Assembly: GCF_964355755.1 (NCBI RefSeq)
Contig: NC_092679.1
Coordinates: 9,972,932-10,036,931, forward strand
Reading direction: 5' to 3'
DNA from: Antedon mediterranea
Taxonomy: Eukaryota > Echinodermata > Crinoidea > Comatulida > Antedonidae
Length of the DNA stretch: 64,000 nt
Each line of letters opens with the position of its first letter. Position 1 is the first letter of the stretch. The notes beneath the pieces are model-generated. The model was not told the DNA's origin, ran no database searches, and was given only the letters and a program-made list of their open reading frames with translations. Position numbers and translations under genes: made by a program. Positions 38,412-45,445 of the stretch are shown piece after piece.

Positions 38412-38483
38412 GGTTTAGCCCGGGCTCGAACCAGGTACCTTCTGCGTATTGAGCAAACGTGATAACCACTACGCCAAGAAGCC
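38412..38483 (-). tRNA. tRNA-Val-like, pair 3 proximal member, anticodon changed to AAT
   Basis: On the minus strand the loop is TCAATAC, so position 36 has changed from C to T and the anticodon reads AAT (isoleucine codon) on a valine-type body; position 33 is also C. The T stem is CCTGG/CCGGG and remains paired. The 3' end reads CTAAACC rather than CGAAACC. A long T run follows. These changes fit a decaying tRNA-derived repeat. Confidence 0.5.
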
Positions 38484-38645
38484 GCATATAACTACATAAC
38501 GCTGTGGTGTGTGTCACACATTGTGGCTTCTTAATTAAACAAATTATTTAACAAAAAAGCACGAATGTGCAATACTCGGGGTACAGCGAAAGAAGCTGTA
38601 TACAGACGTATACAGTTATTTCACCATAAAGTAAAAGAAACCCGA

Positions 38646-38717
38646 GGTTTCGCCAGGGCTCGAACCGGGACCTTCTGCGTGTTAAGCAGACTTGACAACC
38701 ACTACACTACGAAAACC
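38646..38717 (-). tRNA. tRNA-Val(AAC)-like, pair 4 distal member
   Basis: Valine-type body with loop TTAACAC (AAC), anticodon stem TCTGC/GCAGA, and T-arm GGTTCGAGCC. The 3' flank differs from its sisters: CTCGGGTTTC on the minus strand, so a TTT rather than a TTTT stop. The acceptor is imperfect (GGTTTTCG against CGAAACC). Confidence 0.5.
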
Positions 38718-38931
38718 ACTTACACTAAAAATGTGGGTTACAGAAAGTTTTTTAATCCATTTAAATTACAAATAAATATGGTAATAAGCACAAAGAAAAA
38801 TAAACATGTGTAAAAGTGATAATTACCGATTACACAAAATAAGTATTTAAAAAAATAATAAAAATAAGATATACTGTGTATAATTATCATATTGCGTATA
38901 GAGTACTTTTCACCATAACGTTTAAAAAAAA

Positions 38932-39003
38932 GGTTTCGTCCGGGCTCGAACCAGGTACCTTCTGCGTGTTAAGCAAACGTGATAACCACTACGCCAAGAA
39001 TCC
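38932..39003 (-). tRNA. tRNA-Val(AAC)-like, pair 4 proximal member
   Basis: Loop TTAACAC (AAC, U33 kept), D-arm GGCGTAGTGGTTATCAC and T-arm CCTGG-TTCGAGC-CCGGA. Acceptor GGATTCT/CGAAACC pairs at five of seven positions. An eight-base T run follows directly. Of the eight copies it keeps one of the best combinations of loop and T arm. Still most likely part of a tRNA-derived repeat. Confidence 0.55.
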
Positions 39004-39276
39004 GCATATAACCATATAACTACATAACGCTGTTGTGTGTGTCACACATTGTGGATTCTTAATTAAACAAATTAATTAACAAAAAATTAAAAATCCGGCT
39101 CTATAGCTTTGAGGACATGTCCCTCTGTAGTATGTTCATGCCAAATCCCAGCTCAATACTACAACGAATAAGGGAGGAGTAGTACTTTAAAAATCGCACT
39201 TTTTACTCAATAGTGTCCAGATGGAGGAAGAAGAGGAAAAAATGAGTAAGTCCTAGACTCGGGTACCCCGAGTAAA

Positions 39277-39995
39277 AAAGGTTCACTTGTTTAGGCCTGA
39301 CAGTTGCAACCCTCAAAAAATCTCACTTTCAAAAACAATATTTATTTTCAATTAAAAAAAAAAGAAAAAAAATACCCGTATAGGTTCGAACCCACTACTG
39401 AGATCCCTCAAACCTGAGCATTACCCGTTACGCCACAAACCAGTAGATGACTGAGGATCTGATAATAGTCTATATACATGAAATGAATGATCAATCAATG
39501 AAAAATAATGCCATACAACTTTGTTTCTGATTTTAAAAAAGGTCCACTTGTTTAGGCCTGACATTTACAACCCACAAAATATCTCACTTTCAAAAATCAT
39601 ATTTATTTTCAATTTAAAAAAAAAAGAAAAAAAATATCCCTAGAGGTTCGACCCACTACTCAGAGCACTCAAACCTGAGCATTACCCGTTACGCCACAAA
39701 CCAGTAGATGACTGAAGAGCTGATAATAGTCTATTTATATGAAATGAATGATCAATCAATGAAAAATATTGCCATGCAACTTTGTTTCTGATTTAAAAAA
39801 AGATCCATTTGTTTAGGCCTGACTCGCACAACCCTAAAAAATATCTCATTTTAAAAAAAAATATTTATTTTAAATAAGAAAAAAAAAAGCAATATCCCTA
39901 GAGGTTGGAACGCGCTACTGAGAGCACTCAAACCTGGGTATTACCCGTTACGCCACAAACCAGTAGATAACTGAAGAGCTGATAATACTCTATTG
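39277..39995 (-). repeat. tRNA-like monomer array, block 2, ending at transposon
   Basis: It contains a partial monomer and two complete ones, with starts at 39464, 39725 and 39984. The minus-strand A box (TGGCGTAACGGG) and B box (GGTTCGAAC, in one unit GGGTCGAACC) are retained, each followed by a T run. The last unit is cut 12 bases after its start (AATACTCTATTG) by the left terminus of the transposon, which shows the transposon is younger than the array. Confidence 0.8.
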
Positions 39996-40027
39996 TGACC
40001 CGTTCTGGCGAAACCCGCTGTTTGTCG
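39996..40027 (+). repeat. Left terminal inverted repeat
   Basis: It starts TGACCCGTTCTGGCGAAACC and continues CGCTGTTTGTCG. Compared with the reverse complement of the right end, the shared blocks are TGACCC, TCTGGC, AAACCC and TTTG; the mismatches fall at positions 7, 8, 15 and 22-25. The clustered pattern of conservation suggests binding-site constraint rather than chance. Confidence 0.75.
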
Positions 40028-40462
40028 GCATTTCAAATTTTGCGCTACTAGCAAACAACGTAAAAATTTGTCAAATCGGCCAAATCCGGATTTTTGCATT
40101 ATTATGAAAGAAGAAGTATTAAAGAACAATTGTACAAAATATGAATCTCCAAATCCAAATAAAAAGTGTAAAAAATACCATTTTAAAACACCCACCTAAT
40201 ATTCAGCCTGTTAACCTAACGATTTTAAGTCCCACGGGTAAGAAAACTTCGAATTATTGTTCATATTCTTTGAATCGTTATTCGAAAACGCCATGACAGT
40301 TTACAGAGTGCCATACACCAAATTAAAGCCAAGACAAAGCTTAATCCAAATATGGCAGTTATAGGCAGGGCTAAGCAAATTAACCAATAGTAAACCGAGT
40401 TTTCCATGACATCATTTTAAAATCTGTCACTCAACTCGTAAACTGAAACCGTCGTTGCTAAC

Positions 40463-40492
40463 CACGTGACAACAACATTTCGTTTTGATTGG
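40463..40492 (+). promoter_or_regulatory. Putative TATA-less promoter motifs of the transposase gene
   Basis: An E-box palindrome CACGTG (40463-40468) and an inverted CCAAT box (ATTGG, 40488-40492) lie 40-70 bp before the first in-frame ATG at 40533. The sequence around that ATG, CAAAATGGAGG, resembles a YY1-type initiator. No TATA box was seen. These are short motifs, so the assignment rests mainly on position. Confidence 0.35.
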
Positions 40493-40532
40493 TCAATACT
40501 CATTGTGTTCTCGATTTACTGGAAAATCCAAA

Positions 40533-40818
40533 ATGGAGGCTTACTCGGTGGGCATGGCCATGAGGCCGTTTTCGACATCAATGTTTATGGTAACGACGCT
40601 TTGGATTTCAATTTCTGCATTAGTTTATGTTTACAACGCTATTGAATCAGTCATTAATGTTATTTGCTTAATTAAAATGTCGAGTTCGAATGATTTGGGA
40701 GAAAATGGGATAGCCGCGATGTTGAATGATGCCAGAGCCTGTGGAATGTATGTAGAAAACTTGGATGATGTTTTGACCGATTACTTTGCATTGCCCTCAG
40801 GGTATGATTCGGATAACG
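40533..40818 (+). CDS. Exon 1 of transposase candidate
   Basis: It contains both candidate starts (ATG 40533 and ATG 40677). The latter opens MSSSNDLGENG and runs to GYDSDN. It ends in the donor G|GTAAGT, phase 1. The codon split by intron 1 is restored as GAT (Asp) by exon 2, keeping an Asp/Ser-rich run across the junction. The segment between the two starts contains about 20 hydrophobic residues (FMVTTLWISISALVYVY), which could be a chance translation of 5' UTR. Confidence 0.7.
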
Positions 40819-43800
40819 GTAAGTACTGTGATTAAAATAAGCATTAAAATCAAAATATACGTCAAATATACTTTTTATAGCCCATTATGCCTAGGCTAAG
40901 CTAACCTAACATTTTTATTTTTAACCCGATCGTTTCACTCAGTTAGTGAAAATAGGCCCGTCTTGGACCCGATCGTCTGTCACCCTAAGCTAGGCCTAGG
41001 TTAGGTAGGCCTAACTAAAATATTTTCGTGGGCATACCGTAGTCAACTATTACTACGGTTTATGCTAGGCCTAGGCTACCTACTACTACGTACGAATAAT
41101 AAAGCATGTTTATACTACTACTCTACTACTGTACTACTATAGGCTAGGCCTACTACTAGCTAGACCTAACCTCTAGCTACCTAGGCTAGGTTAGGCCTAC
41201 TACAGTACACTTCTACTAGGCCTATTTAATTTTTCTCAATAGCTGGCGCAGACTTTAAACTACTACAGTAAAAACAAACTAATTATTATAATTGTATATG
41301 CTTCTTTAAATAGATTCAGAAAATGTGAGTAGTGATGATGATTCTGTTGATCATGAAGATGAATCAGTTGTCACTGCAAGTAGCGATGATGATCAGATGT
41401 CGGATGTAGAAAGTGAAGAACAAATGGATATTGAGGAGGACATTCCACCCGAAATTGTTGATGATGCTGAAAATGAATTTGAAGCAGCAAATAACATTGC
41501 CCAGAATCTTGATATTGTAGTGCCACAACAGAAAGTGTGTAAATGTAACTGTATCATCTTCAATGGTCAAAAATGCAATAACCAGTTCACAGACGATGAG
41601 ATGAATGAAATAAGGTAAGTTTTTTTACATGACAGCAGAATAAATTAAAACTGAACTTGTGGGCATTAAAACATGTTATAATGATTATGAACCTCTATTA
41701 AATGCAATAATTCTTATTAAAATTACTTTTTTATTTCTTTATTTGCCACACAGAAAAAAGACTACATAAAAGTAATAATATACAAAATAAATTATTAAAA
41801 ATGGCAGGATTTTTATTTGCCAAAGTTACAGTTATTTTATTCTTATTTTCACATGTTAATTGTTTATTACATGGCTCCAACACCCACCCACCCAGATGCC
41901 CTGCTTTTCGAGAAGTTGTTATTTCAATTTCACATTGTTCGTAAACCAAGCATTGTTTTCATTGGGCTGGGATCTACAAAGCATTGTTTTCATTGGGCTG
42001 GGTTCTACAAAATTCTATTGATCATTGTAAAGTTTGTAACTTTCTTTTGAAATCACAAGATTCCATGTCTTTCCAGAAGTTATTTTAATTTCACATTGTT
42101 CCTCTGAACATTCTTTTCGTTGGGTTGGGCTCTCTCAATTTCTTTACCCTGTCTGCTTCTTCCATTGTTGTTTATGAGAAGGAAATTGATTGATTTAATT
42201 TTTATTTTTAGATACACAATTCAAGAGTTGAGTGAATTTGAAAAAGATTTAATGCTGTTGGGAATAATTTTTTCGTCCATTAACAACGGTGATATGACAG
42301 CCAGAAAAAAGAAAACACAAACACAAAGAAAGCAGAGCAGAATTAGAAGCTTTCACTATGGGCAGAAGAGAGTTTGTAGAGAGACGTTTTTCTTTCTGAT
42401 GGGAATTGGCCGTGACAAATTCAAAAACGTGAAGACATGGTATGAGACACATGGTCTTGTCTTTCGTAGAAAAAGATCAGGTAAACATAACTGACATTAT
42501 ACTAAGTTTTATTATTTGTCAATATTTTTTTTCATTTATTAATAATGTAAAAATTGTGAATAGTTTAAAGGAAAAATTGTTTTACCAACTGACAGCTCAA
42601 ATTTAAATCACATCTAAAAGCACCACGGTCGGTTATTATGATAATTATTAATCATTATTGTATTTTGATTATAGGTGGCAGAAGAGGAAAGCATCTATTG
42701 AAGATGGAAAATGTGGAGGGGGTGGTTCGATTTATCGTGAATTTTGCGGCAGCTAATTGCATATTGTTACCCGGAAGAATCCCTGGTGTAAAGTCTGCTG
42801 AGGTTAAGCTGCTACCCACATCCGTTACAAAGGCTGCTGTATGGCGTATGTTTAAAGATGCGGTTCTAAGAGAGCAGTGTGTTGCCCTGTCTACATTTCG
42901 TAAACTTTGGAAGGAACTTCTACCTTACATCATCGTAGCACAACCTGCAACAGATCTGTGCTGGATTTGCCAAAAAAACAACAGTTTGATAACAAAGCAG
43001 GTATGTTTATTTTGTTTAATTACTATTTTTTTTTAAAGATTTTTGTTTGTTTAGTTTTGTGTTGTCACATTAGCCATTAAACCATCATTATGCATGTCCA
43101 AATTGTGAAATATTCATTTGAAATGTAATGTATTCATTCATTATTATTTACAAAAAAAAAAGTCTAATACAAAAATAATTTTGGGGGACCCCTGTATTCA
43201 GCACAATTACATACTAAGTGTTTAACAATTATTTTGTTTTTGTAGGTTAATGTTCCAGAAGCACAAAAAACAGAAGCTCTGAGGATCCAGGAGACTCACT
43301 TGGAACAGGCAAGGATAGAAAGAGAGTTTTATAACCAGTGTTGTCGACAATCAAAACTTATAGCAAAGGAGATGGACATCAAACAGCTGGGTCAGAATGT
43401 TCCGAACTCAAAACCGATAACATTTCATTACAGCTTTGACTTCGCGCAACAGGTACACTATCCAGCAAATCCGCTACAACCTGGCCCAATTTATTTCAAG
43501 ACGCCAAGGAAATGCCACATCTTCGGTCTGACATCTGAAGGTTTGCCATCGCAAATTAATTATTTAATAGATGAGGGTGTGAGCTGTGGTAAAGGAGCAA
43601 ACGTGGTAATTAGTTATCTGCATCACTTTTTTGACCATTACGGTGTTGGTGAACAACATGCTCACCTTCATGCAGACAATTGTTCCGGCCAAAACAAAAA
43701 TAACGCATTCATACAGTACTTGGCATGGAGAGTTGAGAATGGCCTACATAAGACGATTAAGTATTCGTTTTTACCAGTTGGGCATACAAAATTTGGTCCC

Positions 43801-44244
43801 GATTGGTGCTTCGGACTTGTAAAGAGAACCTACAGAAGAACATTTGTCTCTTCCTTACAAGACATTGTTGACGTCGTTGACAAATCAACAACTACTTCAA
43901 TCAACCGAGCACAGCTTGTCGGAAATGAATCCGGTGATGTGTTTGTTAAAGTTTATGACTGGGTAAGTCATCTGTCCAGACATTACCGAAAGTTTCCTGG
44001 TATCAAGTCGTACCAACACTTTATGTTTGATGCTGAAACACCTGGTATTGTTTCGTACAAAGTATTATCTCACAGTGAAGAAAACACATACGATTTTTGC
44101 AGGTCAACACCACCATCTAGTCTCCCTCCAGTAATTAAGCCAGCAGGCCTCGACGATGCTCGAAAACAATATCTATTTCAGAGTATTCGGGAATTCTGTA
44201 GGGAAGACACAGTAGATATAGTATGCCCAAACCCAGATCTCTAA
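40533..44244 (+). CDS. Five-exon DDE/D-like transposase candidate (uncharacterised metazoan family)
   Basis: Exons are 40533-40818, 41314-41614, 42212-42480, 42675-43000 and 43246-44244. All four introns are GT-AG with phases 1, 2, 1 and 0, and the joined frame is open for 2181 bp (726 aa). A second start at 40677 gives 678 aa, and I favour it because the extra 48 residues hold a hydrophobic stretch odd for a nuclear protein; the first ATG has the stronger context (CCAAAATGG). In 678-aa numbering: acidic N-terminus, Cys cluster VCKCNC..KC, a GQKRVCRETFFFLMGIGRDK helix region, LLPGRIPG, DLCWICQ, and a catalytic-like core with D411 (SFDFAQQ), D490 (ADNCSGQNKN) and D532 (GHTKFGPDWCFG). It matches a family I recall, carrying a domain I believe is named DUF7869. 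The RNase H/DDE reading is inference from motif layout and the surrounding TIRs. No stop or frameshift is seen. Confidence 0.8.
41040..41225. repeat. CTAGGCCTA / CTACTA-rich low-complexity tract in intron 1
   Basis: Intron 1 (40819-41313, 495 nt) is built largely of short words CTAGGCCTA, TAGGTTAGGC and CTACTACTA in both orientations, giving many small palindromes. It resembles simple sequence I associate with introns of some marine invertebrates. No coding or RNA gene is apparent. Confidence 0.6.
41314..41614 (+). CDS. Exon 2: acidic tail and cysteine cluster
   Basis: It follows acceptor TTTAAATAG and encodes a strongly acidic stretch (runs of Asp, Glu and Ser over about 70 residues) and then VCKCNCIIFNGQKC, with four cysteines spaced C-x-C-x-C-x7-C. 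Such a cluster could bind zinc. It ends at the donor AG|GTAAGT, phase 2. Confidence 0.8.
41950..42011 (+). repeat. Two-copy 31-bp tandem repeat in intron 2
   Basis: The unit GCATTGTTTTCATTGGGCTG plus GGATCTACAAA occurs twice head to tail, with one base changed in the second copy. A looser third copy follows near 42108 (CATTCTTTTCGTTGGGTTGG). The rest of intron 2 (41615-42211) is AT-rich with no gene. Confidence 0.8.
42212..42480 (+). CDS. Exon 3: N-terminal helical region of transposase candidate
   Basis: The acceptor is TTATTTTTAG. The exon encodes YTIQELSEFEKDLMLLGIIF, then a Lys/Arg-rich linker (TARKKKTQTQRKQSRIR), then FHYGQKRVCRETFFFLMGIG and DKFKNVKTWYETHGLVFRRK. The pattern of a conserved Cys-Arg-x-x-Phe helix followed by a second helix and an HGL turn is what I remember of the family and could be a DNA-binding helix-turn-helix. 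The donor is G|GTAAAC, phase 1. Confidence 0.75.
42675..43000 (+). CDS. Exon 4: LLPGRIPG region and CxxC motif
   Basis: The acceptor is GATTATAG and the split glycine is restored as GGT. The exon encodes EGVVRFIVNFAAANCILLPG, RIPGVKSAEVKLLPTSVTKA, AVWRMF and STFRKLWKELLP, and then DLCWICQKNN. The CWIC pair may form a zinc knuckle with the CC pair in exon 5 (FYNQCCRQS). The donor is CAG|GTATGT, phase 0. Confidence 0.78.
43246..44244 (+). CDS. Exon 5: catalytic-like core and C-terminus
   Basis: The acceptor is TTTTTGTAG, phase 0, and the exon begins VNVPEAQKTEALRIQ. The three candidate metal-binding aspartates are encoded at 43438 (SFDFAQQ), 43675 (ADNCSGQNKN) and 43801 (GPDWCFG). The second sits at a strand end followed by a Gln/Asn-rich helix, and the third starts a basic helix (GLVKRTYRRT), as in RNase H-fold transposases. 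The C-terminus reads EFCREDTVDIVCPNPDL before TAA at 44242-44244. The exon is a single 333-codon frame without damage. Confidence 0.82.
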   Translation, partial: VNVPEAQKTEALRIQETHLEQARIEREFYNQCCRQSKLIAKEMDIKQLGQNVPNSKPITFHYSFDFAQQVHYPANPLQPGPIYFKTPRKCHIFGLTSEGLPSQINYLIDEGVSCGKGANVVISYLHHFFDHYGVGEQHAHLHADNCSGQNKNNAFIQYLAWRVENGLHKTIKYSFLPVGHTKFGPDWCFGLVKRTYRRTFVSSLQDIVDVVDKSTTTSINRAQLVGNESGDVFVKVYDWVSHLSRHYRKFPGIKSYQHFMFDAETPGIVSYKVLSHSEENTYDFCRSTPPSSLPPVIKPAGLDDARKQYLFQSIREFCREDTVDIVCPNPDL

Positions 44245-44504
44245 ATACAACTTGTGTAGTAGTAATAGTGCAATTTAAAAAGAAAGAACATTTATTTATT
44301 ATACCATTTTCTAATTTATTTATGTGTAAAGTTTAATTTAAAAGCAATTACTGCATTTGTTTTTTCTAATCAAAGTAAATGATTGTTTATATCCATTATT
44401 CAGCTAACAATAGAATCTTTACTACTACCACTACATGTAAAGTACCAGTACATTTGAGTTCTAAATGTTGAAAAAGTGGGTTGTTTTCATTTGTTTATAA
44501 CTTG

Positions 44505-44530
44505 AATAAAAATTAATGAATTTTAATAAA
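44505..44530 (+). terminator. Polyadenylation signals of the transposase gene
   Basis: Two AATAAA hexamers (44505-44510 and 44525-44530) lie 261 and 281 bases past the stop codon. A T/G-rich stretch (TTTTTCTGTACTTATTGGTT) follows the second, as expected for a cleavage site. The span 44245-44843 otherwise holds only AT-rich 3' flank of the element. Confidence 0.55.
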
Positions 44531-44843
44531 TTTTTCTGTACTTATTGGTTCTTGTGTGGTCTATGAGTGTGCCAAATTACAGCTGTATAGCTACATTTCT
44601 TAATATCGTTGCTAAGGAGTTAGTGTGAGCATGCTGTTTACTACTGGTGTACGCAACAGGAAGTCGATCATGAATCTTTAAAAGCTGTTTTCTCAAAACC
44701 TACTTGACTTATATGCAATCATTTAAATTCCAATAACTTGGCTAATACTTATCCAATTTTAACGAGATAAAAAATATTGTGAAGATTATTAAATGTAGAA
44801 TCTAAAAACACAAAATTTTTTTTTTTATTTTTTTTTATTTTTA

Positions 44844-44875
44844 CGTCAAAGGTAGGGTTTTGCCAGAGTGGGTCA
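44844..44875 (-). repeat. Right terminal inverted repeat
   Basis: The reverse complement reads TGACCCACTCTGGCAAAACC and continues CTACCTTTGACG, matching the left end in its TGACCC, TCTGGC, AAACCC and TTTG blocks. The element ends at 44875. It is followed by TTTTCTATTCTAAGCCC, which is not the continuation of the tRNA-like monomer broken on the left side. Confidence 0.75.
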
Positions 44876-44979
44876 TTTTCTATTCTAAGCCCTTTGGTGT
44901 TTTTTATGTTAACAAGTTTTTTCGAAAATCACAAAATGGTCTAAAACGTCTCCAAATGCGATTTGAAGCTATTGTATAG

Positions 44980-45168
44980 TACAGGGATTTCTCGAAAAAT
45001 CGCAAATTTTCGACATTTTCTTTTTTGCGATAAAACTGGTTACTATTGCACAATTAACATGCGCAGACCCATTATTCGACTCTGCGCATGTTTATTATGC
45101 AATAGTAACCATTTATGTCTACAAATAAAGGGGTCGAAAATTGCCCATTTTTGTAAAAAATCCCTGTA
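44980..45168. mobile_element. Foldback (long inverted repeat) element, TACAGGGATTT ends
   Basis: This is a 189-bp near-palindrome. It opens TACAGGGATTT and closes AAATCCCTGTA. Its arms of roughly 85 bp share TTTTCGAC, GGTTACTATTGCA and AACATGCGCAGA, each in inverted orientation. The centre is ACATGCGCAGA (45057-45067) and TCTGCGCATGT (45081-45091) around CCCATTATTCGAC. It is non-coding. The words TTACTAT and GACATAA relate it to the AT-rich unit next door, so both may derive from one family. Confidence 0.7.
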
Positions 45169-45445
45169 CTATAAGTATGCACAGAACCCATTATTCGACT
45201 CTGTGCATGTTTATTATGCTATAGTAAGCCTTGATGTAAAAAGTGAAAGGTACGAAAATTAGCCATTTTGCGAAAAAATCCCTGTAATGGTACAGGGATT
45301 TTTTTCAAAAAATGTCCAATTTTGAACTTTTTTATTTTTTACATAAATGCTTACTATAGCATAATAAATAACAATTGACATGCGCAGAACGCATTATTCG
45401 ACATTGCGCATGTTTATTATGCTATAGTAACCATTTATGCTATAA
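45169..45445. mobile_element. Two partial foldback copies joined head to head
   Basis: A right-arm-only copy (to 45286, ending AATCCCTGTA) meets a left arm starting TACAGGGATT at 45291. The junction is a perfect 14-bp inverted repeat, AAAAAATCCCTGTA and its complement, around ATGG. The second copy has its own GCGCAGA/TTGCGCATG centre near 45380-45412 but grades into the inverted AT-rich repeat without the terminal CCCTGTA. The structure suggests recombination within palindromic DNA. Confidence 0.6.

Larger units (their letters stand above)
38051..38556. mobile_element. Truncated composite element E4 with tRNA-Val dimer
   Basis: It has the 5' end of the family (GCACGAATGTGC hairpin and TACTCGGGGTAC) followed by a tRNA-Val-like dimer (38131-38483). 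It then runs straight into the 5' end of E5 with no GTACCCCGAGTA terminus of its own. The 3' half is therefore missing, or E4 and E5 are a duplication of the 5' portion. No coding sequence. Confidence 0.5.
38557..39276. mobile_element. Composite element E5 with tRNA-Val dimer and both termini
   Basis: It is built like E2: TACTCGGGGTAC near the left end, a tRNA-Val-like dimer (38646-39003), then the E1-type 3' half ending in GTACCCCGAGTA (39263-39274). The array of tRNA-like monomers resumes directly with AAAAGGTTCACTTG. Two extra bases (CCCTCTGTAG) distinguish the 3' half from E2. Confidence 0.55.
39996..44875 (+). mobile_element. Candidate autonomous DNA transposon with TIRs and DDE/D-like gene, 4.88 kb
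   Basis: The two ends are imperfect terminal inverted repeats. Both begin TGACCC, then two bases, TCTGGC, one base, AAACCC, four divergent bases, and TTTG: 22 of 29 positions match when the right end is reverse-complemented. One intact five-exon gene lies between them, reading left to right with about 540 bp of 5' and 630 bp of 3' flank. Sequence outside the ends is repeat DNA (tRNA-like monomer on the left, foldback/AT-rich repeat on the right). No exact target-site duplication is obvious: TCTATT lies one base before the left end and three bases after the right end. The gene, TIRs and size fit a cut-and-paste element. The superfamily is not one I can name. Confidence 0.75.

Noticed and set aside
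41817-42050. 77-codon + frame and its minus-strand counterpart in 41731-41949
   Set aside because: They lie in intron 2 of the transposase candidate and include the 31-bp tandem repeat.
39991-44885. TCTATT as a proven target-site duplication
   Set aside because: It does not abut the two ends at equal distances and is short in AT-rich DNA; it is reported only as a possibility.
44963-45262. 99-codon frame over the foldback elements
   Set aside because: It spans both arms of a near-palindrome and has no independent support.
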